Positions 1 to 6,177 of a stretch of 8,613 nt of DNA are shown piece by piece; position 1 is the first letter of the stretch; every line of letters starts with the position of its first letter. Source of the DNA: CBDHHC01 sp050633205 (GTDB lineage Bacteria; Pseudomonadota; Alphaproteobacteria; Rhizobiales; CBDHHC01). The notes under the pieces were generated by a model that worked only from the letters and a program-made list of their open reading frames with translations, was not told the DNA's origin and did no database searches. The stretch spans positions 1 through 8,613 of the forward strand of contig JBOEGA010000173.1 of the NCBI GenBank assembly GCA_050633205.1, given 5' to 3'. A program made the position numbers and the translations under genes.

Positions 1-197
1 AATGGGATGAAGTAATTAAGGTTGCCAAGGGCAAAGAGGTAAAAGCCAAGCTCGACGCAAATATCGAACTTGCTCGTAAACTGGGTATTGATGGAACACC
101 TAGCTTTATTATTGGCAAGAAATTCTTCCCCGGCCTGGCATCTTATGAAGCAATAAAAGAAGCTGTCGATGATGCCTGTGGAACAGCAACCTGCTGA
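1..197 (+). CDS. DsbA-family thioredoxin-fold oxidoreductase, C-terminal fragment
   Basis: This is the last 64 codons of a gene that begins before the window; the reading frame starts at base 3 and ends with TGA at 195-197. The visible part has a helical stretch and then the segment GIDGTPSFIIG, which is the cis-proline loop (T-P) and following beta strand typical of the DsbA/thioredoxin fold. It continues with FFPGLASYEAIKEAVDDAC, matching the usual 'G..s.e.l...v' ending of periplasmic DsbA-like thiol:disulfide interchange proteins. The active-site CxxC would lie upstream and cannot be seen. Two cysteines in the last residues (DDACGTATC) are unusual and could form a local disulfide. The protein is probably periplasmic. 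The family is fairly secure, but the exact subfamily (DsbA, DsbG-like or fused) is not determinable. Confidence 0.8.
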   Translation, partial: WDEVIKVAKGKEVKAKLDANIELARKLGIDGTPSFIIGKKFFPGLASYEAIKEAVDDACGTATC

Positions 198-227
198 TCT
201 CATCGTATTTATTGAAATATTGAAAGG

Positions 228-259
228 AAGGAAGGTTTATAAACAACCTTCCTTTTTTT
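228..259 (+). terminator. Rho-independent terminator after the DsbA-like gene
   Basis: A 10-bp perfect stem (AAGGAAGGTT at 228-237, AACCTTCCTT at 245-254) with a 7-nt loop is followed by a run of T to 259. It begins about 30 nt after the DsbA-like stop codon, as expected for the end of that transcript. Confidence 0.85.
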
Positions 260-413
260 ATCTCTTTTGACAAAAAAGATTGATGGCAGCTCTGGCAGAT
301 AGAAGCCTCTGCAAGGAAGTTAACCTAAGCTGCCTTGGGAATGTAAAGCGAATTACACACCCAAAAGATATCTTTAGCCATTTAACTATGGAAAAATCGA
401 GAGGGGAATACAG

Positions 414-443
414 AAAAACCCTTCGAGAGATCAAAGGGTTTTT
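414..443 (-). terminator. Terminator of the PepSY-like gene, possibly bidirectional
   Basis: The arms AAAAACCCTT (414-423) and AAGGGTTTTT (434-443) pair perfectly around a 10-nt loop. Read on the minus strand, the stem ends in a U run just 6 nt after the stop codon at 450-452. The symmetric A/T flanks would also let it stop plus-strand transcription. Bases 260-413 show no gene or other structure that I can support. Confidence 0.8.
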
Positions 444-449
444 TCAGGA

Positions 450-812
450 TCAGTAATCACGTTCGTAGTATCTGTGGCGACGATGATGTCTGTGGCAGTC
501 ACCAATATTCCGACGTTTTATAATGTCGCCATACCAGTCTACATCAATGATATATCTATGTCCGTGTTTACAGGCTTTAAATATGTAAACAGGCTTATCG
601 TGATCGTCATATTTGGTATCGATATGACGTACACCCAAATATTCATCTCTATGCAGTCTGTCATGCACCTGACGTGCATTATGGACATTAACAATTAAAG
701 AATTCTGGTCTGTATTCGGCTCCATTCTGGGCATTCCTGCAATTGAAGATGTTAGGCTCGTAGCCAGTAAAATAAATAGCGATGCCATTGATAGAAAAAT
801 TGTTCTGAACAT
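450..812 (-). CDS. Small secreted PepSY-like protein with His-rich tail
   Basis: This 120-residue protein starts at ATG 812-810, with a strong GGGGAG ribosome binding site 5 nt upstream (818-823 on the plus strand). Residues 1 to about 26 form a signal peptide (hydrophobic core FLSMASLFILLATSL), so the mature protein should be periplasmic or secreted. Residues about 57-106 follow the PepSY-like pattern of short alphaproteobacterial proteins: YLGVRHID, then YIFKACKHGHRYIIDVD, then GDIIKRRNIGDC. This predicts a small alpha/beta domain with two cysteines (C81, C106) that may form a disulfide. The tail from residue 107 is packed with histidine and arginine (HRHHRRHR), which could bind metal or heme; that is inference. 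It is divergent from the imelysin operon, with a 292-bp shared intergenic region. The biological role is unknown; the fold assignment rests on pattern only. Confidence 0.75.
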   Translation of the reverse strand: MFRTIFLSMASLFILLATSLTSSIAGMPRMEPNTDQNSLIVNVHNARQVHDRLHRDEYLGVRHIDTKYDDHDKPVYIFKACKHGHRYIIDVDWYGDIIKRRNIGDCHRHHRRHRYYERDY

Positions 813-951
813 TTTATCTCCCCATCACAACTGAGTCTTTGTCTTTTCAATGAGCCTAATCACAATGACAGACTGATCTGGAATAAAAGATGAAAGTGTT
901 ATTCATATTTTGTTCATCTAACTGAATTTCCTTTCAATTTACGAAATGCAA

Positions 952-1003
952 CTCATGAAAGAAAGATTATGAGAACTATTCATTAATCAATTCATGTCCA
1001 TGA
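952..1003. promoter_or_regulatory. Candidate regulator-binding region upstream of the imelysin operon
   Basis: The divergent intergenic region (813-1104) is AT-rich and dense in short repeats. Between 952 and 1003 there are an inverted repeat CTCAT/ATGAG (952-956, 969-973), an imperfect palindrome ATGAGAACTATTCAT (969-983), two ATTCAT copies 12 bp apart (978-983, 990-995), and TCATG-TC-CATGA (992-1003). The stretch 965-983 agrees with the classical 19-base Fur box at 12 of 19 positions by my alignment, which is suggestive only. Iron control of imelysin operons is established in other bacteria. Which alphaproteobacterial regulator (Fur/Mur, Irr or RirA) would act here cannot be decided from sequence. 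Confidence 0.35.
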
Positions 1004-1018
1004 GTTTATCTTCCCGTA

Positions 1019-1047
1019 TTGAATTATCATTTGGGTCGATTCATGAT
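1019..1047 (+). promoter_or_regulatory. Candidate sigma-70 promoter for the imelysin operon
   Basis: TTGAAT (1019-1024) and CATGAT (1042-1047) are separated by 17 bp. The -35 agrees at 4 to 5 positions and the -10 at 4 of 6, so this is weak. An alternative -10 is TTATAC (1057-1062), but it lacks a well-spaced -35. Either would place the transcript start 35-55 nt before the chosen ATG at 1105 and downstream of the repeat-rich block, which fits repression or activation from that block. Confidence 0.25.
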
Positions 1048-1104
1048 TTTTTTGATTTATACAGAGCGGCCAAACTAGCATTTTTAGGGGACTGGAGACA
1101 GAAG

Positions 1105-2385
1105 ATGACGTTTCGATTGAAACACGGAATCAGCATTTTTATTGGGCTTGTGTTCATGCTTGGATTAGCAGGAATATCTCATGCAAAAACCAATGTAAAA
1201 GCTGTATTAGAGAATTATGCAAACATAGCCGAAGCCGGGTACGAAGATTCCCTGGCAACAGCTAAAGCAATGCAAAAAGCTGTCGAAGAATTCCTGAATG
1301 ACCCAAATGACAAGACACTGTCTGCAGCTAAAGAAGCATGGCTGGCAGCACGTGTGCCTTATCAGCAGACTGAGGTTTATCGTTTCGGCAATAAGATTGT
1401 CGATGAGTGGGAAGGTAAAGTGAATGCCTGGCCACTGGATGAAGGTCTGATCGACTATGTTGCTAAATCATACGGTACAGAATCCGATGGGAATGAGCTT
1501 TTTGTAGCGAACGTTGTCGCCAATAAAACCCTGAAAATTGGCGGTAAAACCATTGATGCTGCGAGCATCACAAAAAAGCTTCTTGAAGAGCAGCTTCAGG
1601 AAGCTGGTGGTGTCGAAGCCAATGTCGCAACAGGCTATCATGCTATTGAATTCCTTCTGTGGGGACAGGATGTTAATGGAACCAAAGCAGGCGCAGGCCA
1701 GCGACCAGCCTCCGATTATAATTTAAAGAAATGCACAAATGGAAATTGTGAGCGCCGCGCACAGTACCTGAAAGTTGTGACTGAACTGCTGATTGATGAT
1801 CTTGAGTGGATCGTTGCACAATGGGGCAAAGATGGAGATGCCCGTAAGGCACTGTTTGCTGATGAGAATGCCGGCCTGGTATCCATTTTCACAGGTATGG
1901 GTTCATTGTCTTACGGTGAACTGGCTGGTGAGCGCATGAAGCTTGGCCTTCTGCTGCACGACCCTGAAGAAGAGCATGACTGTTTCTCTGATAACACTCA
2001 TAACTCTCATTATTATGATGCTTTGGGTGTGCAGAACATATATCTGGGCCGCTACAAAAGGACTGATGGCAAAATCATATCTGGCCCCAGTGTTTCTGAC
2101 CTTGTAAAAGAAAAAGATGCTGCTGTTGATACTGAAGTTAAAGCAAAGCTTGATGTAACTATGGATGCAATGTCCAAACTTGTAGAACGTGCTAAAGGCG
2201 GCGAAGCTTACGACCAGATGATTGGCGAAGGCAATGATGCAGGTAATAAGACAGTGCAGGCTGCTATCGAAGGATTACTTGGTCAGACAAAATCTATTGA
2301 ACGCGCAATTGCAGTTTTAAAATTGAAAGCAATTCAATTCGAAGGTTCTGATAGTCTGGATAGCCCTGATAAAGTTGGAAAATAA
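1105..2385 (+). CDS. irpA: IrpA-type imelysin family protein (M75), periplasmic iron handling
   Basis: This 426-residue protein starts at ATG 1105, chosen because GGAG (1094-1097) lies 7 nt upstream and because residues 1-27 then form a clean signal peptide ending GISHA. The frame stays open upstream to an ATG at 994, but the 37 extra residues are not signal-like. The imelysin signature GYHAIE (GxHxxE) is at 177-182, followed by FLLWGQD. Other family marks are ARVPYQQTEVYRF (82-94), AWPLDE (108-113) and the acidic/His stretch EEEHDCFSDNTHNSHYYD (288-305), which is typical of the IrpA branch. Imelysins form two four-helix bundles. They were first described as peptidases, but members such as EfeO and IrpA act in iron uptake, probably by binding the metal in the periplasm. 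It is the first gene of the four-gene operon and likely iron-regulated. Family assignment is firm; substrate and partner are inferred. Confidence 0.93.
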   Translation: MTFRLKHGISIFIGLVFMLGLAGISHAKTNVKAVLENYANIAEAGYEDSLATAKAMQKAVEEFLNDPNDKTLSAAKEAWLAARVPYQQTEVYRFGNKIVDEWEGKVNAWPLDEGLIDYVAKSYGTESDGNELFVANVVANKTLKIGGKTIDAASITKKLLEEQLQEAGGVEANVATGYHAIEFLLWGQDVNGTKAGAGQRPASDYNLKKCTNGNCERRAQYLKVVTELLIDDLEWIVAQWGKDGDARKALFADENAGLVSIFTGMGSLSYGELAGERMKLGLLLHDPEEEHDCFSDNTHNSHYYDALGVQNIYLGRYKRTDGKIISGPSVSDLVKEKDAAVDTEVKAKLDVTMDAMSKLVERAKGGEAYDQMIGEGNDAGNKTVQAAIEGLLGQTKSIERAIAVLKLKAIQFEGSDSLDSPDKVGK

Positions 2386-2387
2386 CA

Positions 2388-3854
2388 TTGTACTACTATA
2401 CTCCACTTGTGGTTTTTACTGTTTGTCTGATCGTTAGTTACTCTGGTACTGCGGTTTTTTCTCAGAATAAAAATACCATACTTGAGGAAGGTGAACAGTT
2501 TCCCGGTGGAAAAGCAACTTCGAGAAAAAGCGTTAGTAATTCAAACGCTTTTTCTCATGCATCAGCCAATATGGGCTTTAGAAAAGAGCTCAATTTTAAA
2601 GTTGGTAATGGTGTCTTTCGAAAAATCTGGGTTTCAGCTCCCGCATCAACCAAAGCATCTGACGGTCTGGGCCCTCTCTATAACGCAAAGACCTGCCAGC
2701 GTTGCCACATAAAAGATGGCCGTGGTCATCCGCCAAAAGCAAACTGGCCCGATGATGATGCAGTTTCCATGCTTATGCGACTGTCCATTCCTCCGCAAAA
2801 TGACAAACAGAAAGCCCTGATAGCAAGTGGCAAGGCCAATGCTATCCCCGATCCAATATATGGCGGCCAGCTACAGGATTTGTCCATTCAGGGCCATGAA
2901 GCCGAGGGTAAAATTCGTATCAAGTACACGGATAAAAAAGTGACACTTTCCGATGGTGAAGTTGTAACGCTCCGTAAGCCCGAATATCAGATCACACATA
3001 CCGGCTATGGTAAATTGCATAAGGATATTCGCCTGTCGCCACGTGTTGCTCCCCAGATGATTGGGTTGGGCCTGCTTGAGGCAATTGAAGAAAAAGACAT
3101 TAAGGCAAACACCGACCCCGATGACAAAAACAATGATGGCATATCAGGAAAGATGAACAGTAACTGGTCTCACGTTCATAATAGACTGATGGTTGGACGC
3201 TTTGGCTGGAAAGCAGGTATGCCCACAATCAAGGACCAGACCGCTGCTGCATTTGCCGGGGATATGGGCCTGTCTACAAAACACCATCCCAATGGGGCAG
3301 GGGATTGCACAGCGGCTCAGGACAGATGTGCTAAAGCGCCGGATGGTAACAGCCAAAAATATAACAATGCTGAAGTTGGAGACCAGATGCTGGATCTGGT
3401 TACTTTTTATTCGCAGAATCTGGCTGTCCCCCGACGTAGAAATCCCTCAGATGCTGAAGTTCTGAAAGGGAAAGCACTATTTCATCAGTCAGGTTGTGCC
3501 ACCTGTCATCGACCTTCATACAAAACTGGTAATATGCCAAAGCAACCGCATCTGTCAGCGCAGAAGATTTGGCCTTACACAGACCTTCTCCTGCACGATA
3601 TGGGGGAAGGTCTTGCTGATAACAGCCCGGAAGGGCAGGCGAATGGCCGTGAGTGGCGAACAGCTCCTCTATGGGGAATTGGTCTGACAAAAGTGGTCAA
3701 TGGCCATACCTTTTTTTTACATGATGGACGGGCACGATCTATAAAGGAAGCTATCCTGTGGCACGAGGGAGAAGCAATAAAATCCCGTGACAGATTCATA
3801 GCCTTATCGAAAAAAGAACGAGAACAGTTAATTGCATTTGTAAAATCGCTTTAG
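2388..3854 (+). CDS. Di-heme c-type cytochrome, DUF1111/DHOR family putative oxidoreductase
   Basis: This 488-residue exported cytochrome has two CxxCH heme sites, CQRCH (103-107) and CATCH (370-374). The family pattern around them is clear: DGLGPLYNAKTCQRCH and KDGRG early, GKALFHQSGCATCH later, and HDGRARSIKEAILWHEGEA near the C-terminus (445-463). DUF1111/DHOR proteins are often annotated as thiol oxidoreductases or putative peroxidases, although their reaction is not established. The start is an unusual TTG at 2388, 2 bp after the irpA stop, with GGAA (2377-2380) 7 nt upstream; a GTG at 2409 is the alternative. The N-terminus (residues 1-25) is hydrophobic and ends AVFSQ like a signal peptide, but it lacks the usual positive charge before the core. 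Inferred role: redox chemistry on iron or an iron ligand delivered by the flanking imelysins. A T8 run (3711-3718) and an internal hairpin (2522-2556) lie within the gene. Confidence 0.9.
   Translation: MYYYTPLVVFTVCLIVSYSGTAVFSQNKNTILEEGEQFPGGKATSRKSVSNSNAFSHASANMGFRKELNFKVGNGVFRKIWVSAPASTKASDGLGPLYNAKTCQRCHIKDGRGHPPKANWPDDDAVSMLMRLSIPPQNDKQKALIASGKANAIPDPIYGGQLQDLSIQGHEAEGKIRIKYTDKKVTLSDGEVVTLRKPEYQITHTGYGKLHKDIRLSPRVAPQMIGLGLLEAIEEKDIKANTDPDDKNNDGISGKMNSNWSHVHNRLMVGRFGWKAGMPTIKDQTAAAFAGDMGLSTKHHPNGAGDCTAAQDRCAKAPDGNSQKYNNAEVGDQMLDLVTFYSQNLAVPRRRNPSDAEVLKGKALFHQSGCATCHRPSYKTGNMPKQPHLSAQKIWPYTDLLLHDMGEGLADNSPEGQANGREWRTAPLWGIGLTKVVNGHTFFLHDGRARSIKEAILWHEGEAIKSRDRFIALSKKEREQLIAFVKSL
2522..2556 (+). 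other. 13-bp perfect hairpin inside the di-heme cytochrome gene
   Basis: GAGAAAAAGCGTT (2522-2534) and its exact reverse complement (2544-2556) flank a 9-nt loop, about 135 nt into the coding region. It encodes the conserved 'SRKSVSNSNAFSH' part of the mature N-terminus. No T run follows the stem, so it is not a standard terminator. It could block RNA decay from downstream and so favour irpA mRNA, or slow translation; either role is inference. Confidence 0.6.
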
Positions 3855-3868
3855 AGGTTGTTTCGAGT

Positions 3869-4954
3869 ATGAAATTTATAGGATCATTACTGGCAGTCGT
3901 GGTCTGCTTTTTAATACCTGCCATATTGCCAGCTAATGCAGCAGATCATGGCAGGCTTGCGAAAACAGCCTATGAGAAGCATATATTACCGGGCTACCAA
4001 AAACTGCATACAGATGCAGATCAATTTGAAGCAGCATTGAAAACCTTCTGCGCAAACCCGGATCAGGCTAAATATCAGCCAGTCAGAGATGCCTATAAAA
4101 AGCTGCTTCTCTCATGGTCTTCTGTAGAGCACCTCAGGTTCGGACCGGTTACTCAGAACTATAATTATGAACGCTTTGCTTACTGGCCCGACATAAAAGG
4201 ACGTGGTCTCAAGCGAGTCCGTAAGGCGCTGAAAGAAAACGATGAAACAGTCCTTTCTGAAAGCTATTTAAAAAAGAAAAGCATTGCATTGCAGGGGCTG
4301 ACAGCTCTTGAGTTCCTGTTGTATGGCCAAAAGCACAAGATAATATTCAAAGCTGATGATGCCGGGAAATTTCGATGTGCCTTCGCCTATAATATTGCCA
4401 GAAATCTGTCCGGTATTTCCAAAGATATCCTGTCAGGATGGAAAAAAGATACCCCCTATGTTGATGCCTTCTTAAACCCGGAAAAGGGTAAAACCTATGT
4501 GTCAGCCAAAGAAGTTACGCTGGTTCTGTTTCAGGCTTATGTAACCAGCTATGCAAAATACCGTTCATTGAAAATCATGCGACCTCTGGGGTTGCCGAAG
4601 AAAAAACGCGTAAACCCGAGATTGGCCCCATACTGGCGCAGCGGTTTGACAATCGATGTTCTGACTGCAAATTTACTGGCTTTGAAAGATATGTATCTCA
4701 TTGGCGGTTTTAACGAAATTGTTGGCGATAAAGATCCATTCCTGAAACAAAGCATGAAGGTTTCAATTAATAATGGAGTGCAGATATTAAGCAGCATCAA
4801 TGAGCCTGTTGCAGTGATATTTGCTGACGAGCGAAAACGATCTAAATATAAATTCATTGCCTCTATCCTGAGCGTTATGCGCAGCCATTCCGGTACAGCC
4901 ATACTAAAAGCAACAGATTTAACAATTGGGTTTAATGCAGAAGATGGGGATTGA
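3869..4954 (+). CDS. Second imelysin family protein with degenerate GxHxxE motif
   Basis: This 361-residue protein starts with ATG at 3869, 14 bp after the cytochrome stop. AGAGG at 3853-3857 is a somewhat distant ribosome binding site. Residues 1-24 form a signal peptide (core LLAVVVCFLIPAIL, cleavage after PANA), giving a periplasmic product. The body is mostly alpha-helical and has the imelysin hallmarks: LLLSWSSVEHLRFGPV (79-94), then FAYWPD (103-108), then LQGLTALEFLLYG (141-153). The last of these aligns with GxHxxE but reads G-L-T-A-L-E, so the motif histidine is replaced by threonine. As I recall, this divergent branch normally sits in such operons with Gly-Leu-x-Ala-Leu-Glu, so the loss is likely lineage-typical and not a local mutation. 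Inferred role: structural or metal-binding partner of the first imelysin. Family is secure; function is unknown. Confidence 0.88.
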   Translation: MKFIGSLLAVVVCFLIPAILPANAADHGRLAKTAYEKHILPGYQKLHTDADQFEAALKTFCANPDQAKYQPVRDAYKKLLLSWSSVEHLRFGPVTQNYNYERFAYWPDIKGRGLKRVRKALKENDETVLSESYLKKKSIALQGLTALEFLLYGQKHKIIFKADDAGKFRCAFAYNIARNLSGISKDILSGWKKDTPYVDAFLNPEKGKTYVSAKEVTLVLFQAYVTSYAKYRSLKIMRPLGLPKKKRVNPRLAPYWRSGLTIDVLTANLLALKDMYLIGGFNEIVGDKDPFLKQSMKVSINNGVQILSSINEPVAVIFADERKRSKYKFIASILSVMRSHSGTAILKATDLTIGFNAEDGD

Positions 4955-6044
4955 TCGGAGAGCATTTATAGGCGGGATGATCAGCCTTGCTTATACTGCT
5001 AACGCATATGGCCAGAATAACAATATTGCAGAAGAGCTCTACGCTTCTACACGAAAGGGCCCTGATGGAAAATATTCAGCAGCCATTTTTGATCCGGTAA
5101 ATGGTGACAGGGCTGTTGTAGTTTTACCTGGCCGTGGTCATGATATTGCGGTTCATCCTTCCAGAAACCTCGTTGTTGCTTTCGCACGCAGGCCAGACCG
5201 TTTTGCCGTCGCTTTTTCGCATAATAATACAATACAGCCTACATGGTTCCAGTCTCGTAAGGACAGGCATTTTTACGGTCACGGCGCTTTTTCTCCGGAT
5301 GGCAAACTGCTGTATTCAACCGAGAATGACTACGAGAATGGCGCTGGTGTAATCGGTGTTCGTGATGCGACCAGTAAGTTTCGCCAGATTAGTGAATTCT
5401 CTTCACATGGCATCGGTCCCCATGATCTCGCTATGCTCTCCGACCAAAGAACTCTGGTTGTAGCCAATGGCGGGATAGAGACACACCCTGATACCGGGCG
5501 AGAAATCCTCAATAGAGCCGAAATGTCTCCAAACCTTTGCTATATTGACAGCCTTACCGGAGAGCTTCTGGAGAAGCATGATCTGCCACAGGACATAAGG
5601 CAGCTCTCCATAAGACATCTGGATGTAACACCGGAAGATGTGGTTGTTATTGGTTGCCAGTATAAAGGTGCTGCAACTGATCTGCCGCCGCTGGTAGGGT
5701 TCCACCGTCGTGGAAGTGATCTGAAACTGGTAAATGCCCCGCAGGATCAGTTGGTGGCTATGAAAAACTATGTCGGGTCGGTAGCTGTTGACCATAGTGG
5801 AACAATTGCTGCAACTTCATCTCCCAAAGGTGGACTGACTTTATTTTGGGATATCAGAACTCAGAGATATCTCGGAGAAAGAAAAATCGCAGATAATTGT
5901 GGCGTTGCCCGTACAAGTCACCAGGGGGCTTTCCTTATAACAAGTGGGCAGGGGGATGTGGTTTCGGTCGACATGAAAAGAGTAATTAAGGATTATGATA
6001 GTAAAATCAAATACCAATGGGATAATCATGTGATTGCAGTTTAA
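4935..6044 (+). CDS. DUF1513 family beta-propeller, Tat-exported
   Basis: About 369 residues. The chosen start is ATG 4935, overlapping the upstream gene by 20 bp; ATG 4944 and TTG 4926 are also in frame and no ribosome binding site decides between them. The N-terminus IDRRAFIGGMISLAYTANAYG contains a twin-arginine motif (R8-R9 with F at +2) before a hydrophobic stretch, so export of a folded protein by Tat is likely. The rest shows DUF1513 sequence landmarks: GRGHDIAVHP (66-75), HFYGHGAFSPDGKLLYSTEND (from 112), HGIGPHD (158-164), NGGIETHPDTGREILN (178-193) and the late ATSSPKGG. The repeated SPDG/VHPSR turns are those of a WD40/YVTN-like propeller. Conserved histidines could hold metal or a cofactor, which would explain folding before export. 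It is the last gene of the iron-handling operon, probably translationally coupled to the second imelysin. The function of the family is not established. Confidence 0.88.
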   Translation: MQKMGIDRRAFIGGMISLAYTANAYGQNNNIAEELYASTRKGPDGKYSAAIFDPVNGDRAVVVLPGRGHDIAVHPSRNLVVAFARRPDRFAVAFSHNNTIQPTWFQSRKDRHFYGHGAFSPDGKLLYSTENDYENGAGVIGVRDATSKFRQISEFSSHGIGPHDLAMLSDQRTLVVANGGIETHPDTGREILNRAEMSPNLCYIDSLTGELLEKHDLPQDIRQLSIRHLDVTPEDVVVIGCQYKGAATDLPPLVGFHRRGSDLKLVNAPQDQLVAMKNYVGSVAVDHSGTIAATSSPKGGLTLFWDIRTQRYLGERKIADNCGVARTSHQGAFLITSGQGDVVSVDMKRVIKDYDSKIKYQWDNHVIAV

Positions 6045-6073
6045 TTAAGTGAAAAACGCAGATATACATAACT

Positions 6074-6106
6074 GTTGATAGTATAAAATTATTTAATACT
6101 ATTAAC
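6074..6106. promoter_or_regulatory. AT-rich dyad with embedded promoter-like sequence
   Basis: The arms 6074-6084 and 6096-6106 pair over 11 positions with a single G-T wobble, and three more A-T pairs form inside after one mismatch. There is no GC-rich core and no T run, so it is a poor terminator even though it follows the DUF1513 stop by 30 nt. It contains TTGATA (6075-6080), 16 bp, TACTAT (6097-6102), a plausible promoter for the FkbM gene, making an operator over a promoter the alternative reading. Confidence 0.4.
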
Positions 6107-6177
6107 TATGAATGTTTATGCGCATTATACTAGTTTGCACTTGTCATAATTGTTGGCGGGCAAATGGACTTGTTATA

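Noticed and set aside
286..333. GCAGCT/AGCTGC dyad between the two left-hand terminators
   Set aside because: Six-base arms 36 nt apart are expected by chance, and nothing else marks a small RNA or gene there.
474..698. 74-codon open frame on the plus strand
   Set aside because: It is antisense to the PepSY-like gene, which has a signal peptide, a strong ribosome binding site and a terminator; this one has none.
994..1104. In-frame 37-codon extension of the first imelysin
   Set aside because: It precedes a clean signal peptide and a well-spaced GGAG at the 1105 start, has no ribosome binding site of its own, and overlaps the likely regulatory region.
3711..3718. Run of eight T in the cytochrome gene as a programmed slippage site
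   Set aside because: The frame continues correctly through conserved HDGRAR and the family C-terminus, and there is no useful alternative frame product.
4549..4965. 138-codon open frame on the minus strand
   Set aside because: It lies opposite the well-supported second imelysin and start of the DUF1513 gene; no recognisable motifs or ribosome binding site.
5403..5795. 130-codon open frame on the minus strand
   Set aside because: It is entirely antisense to the DUF1513 gene and has no domain-like sequence.
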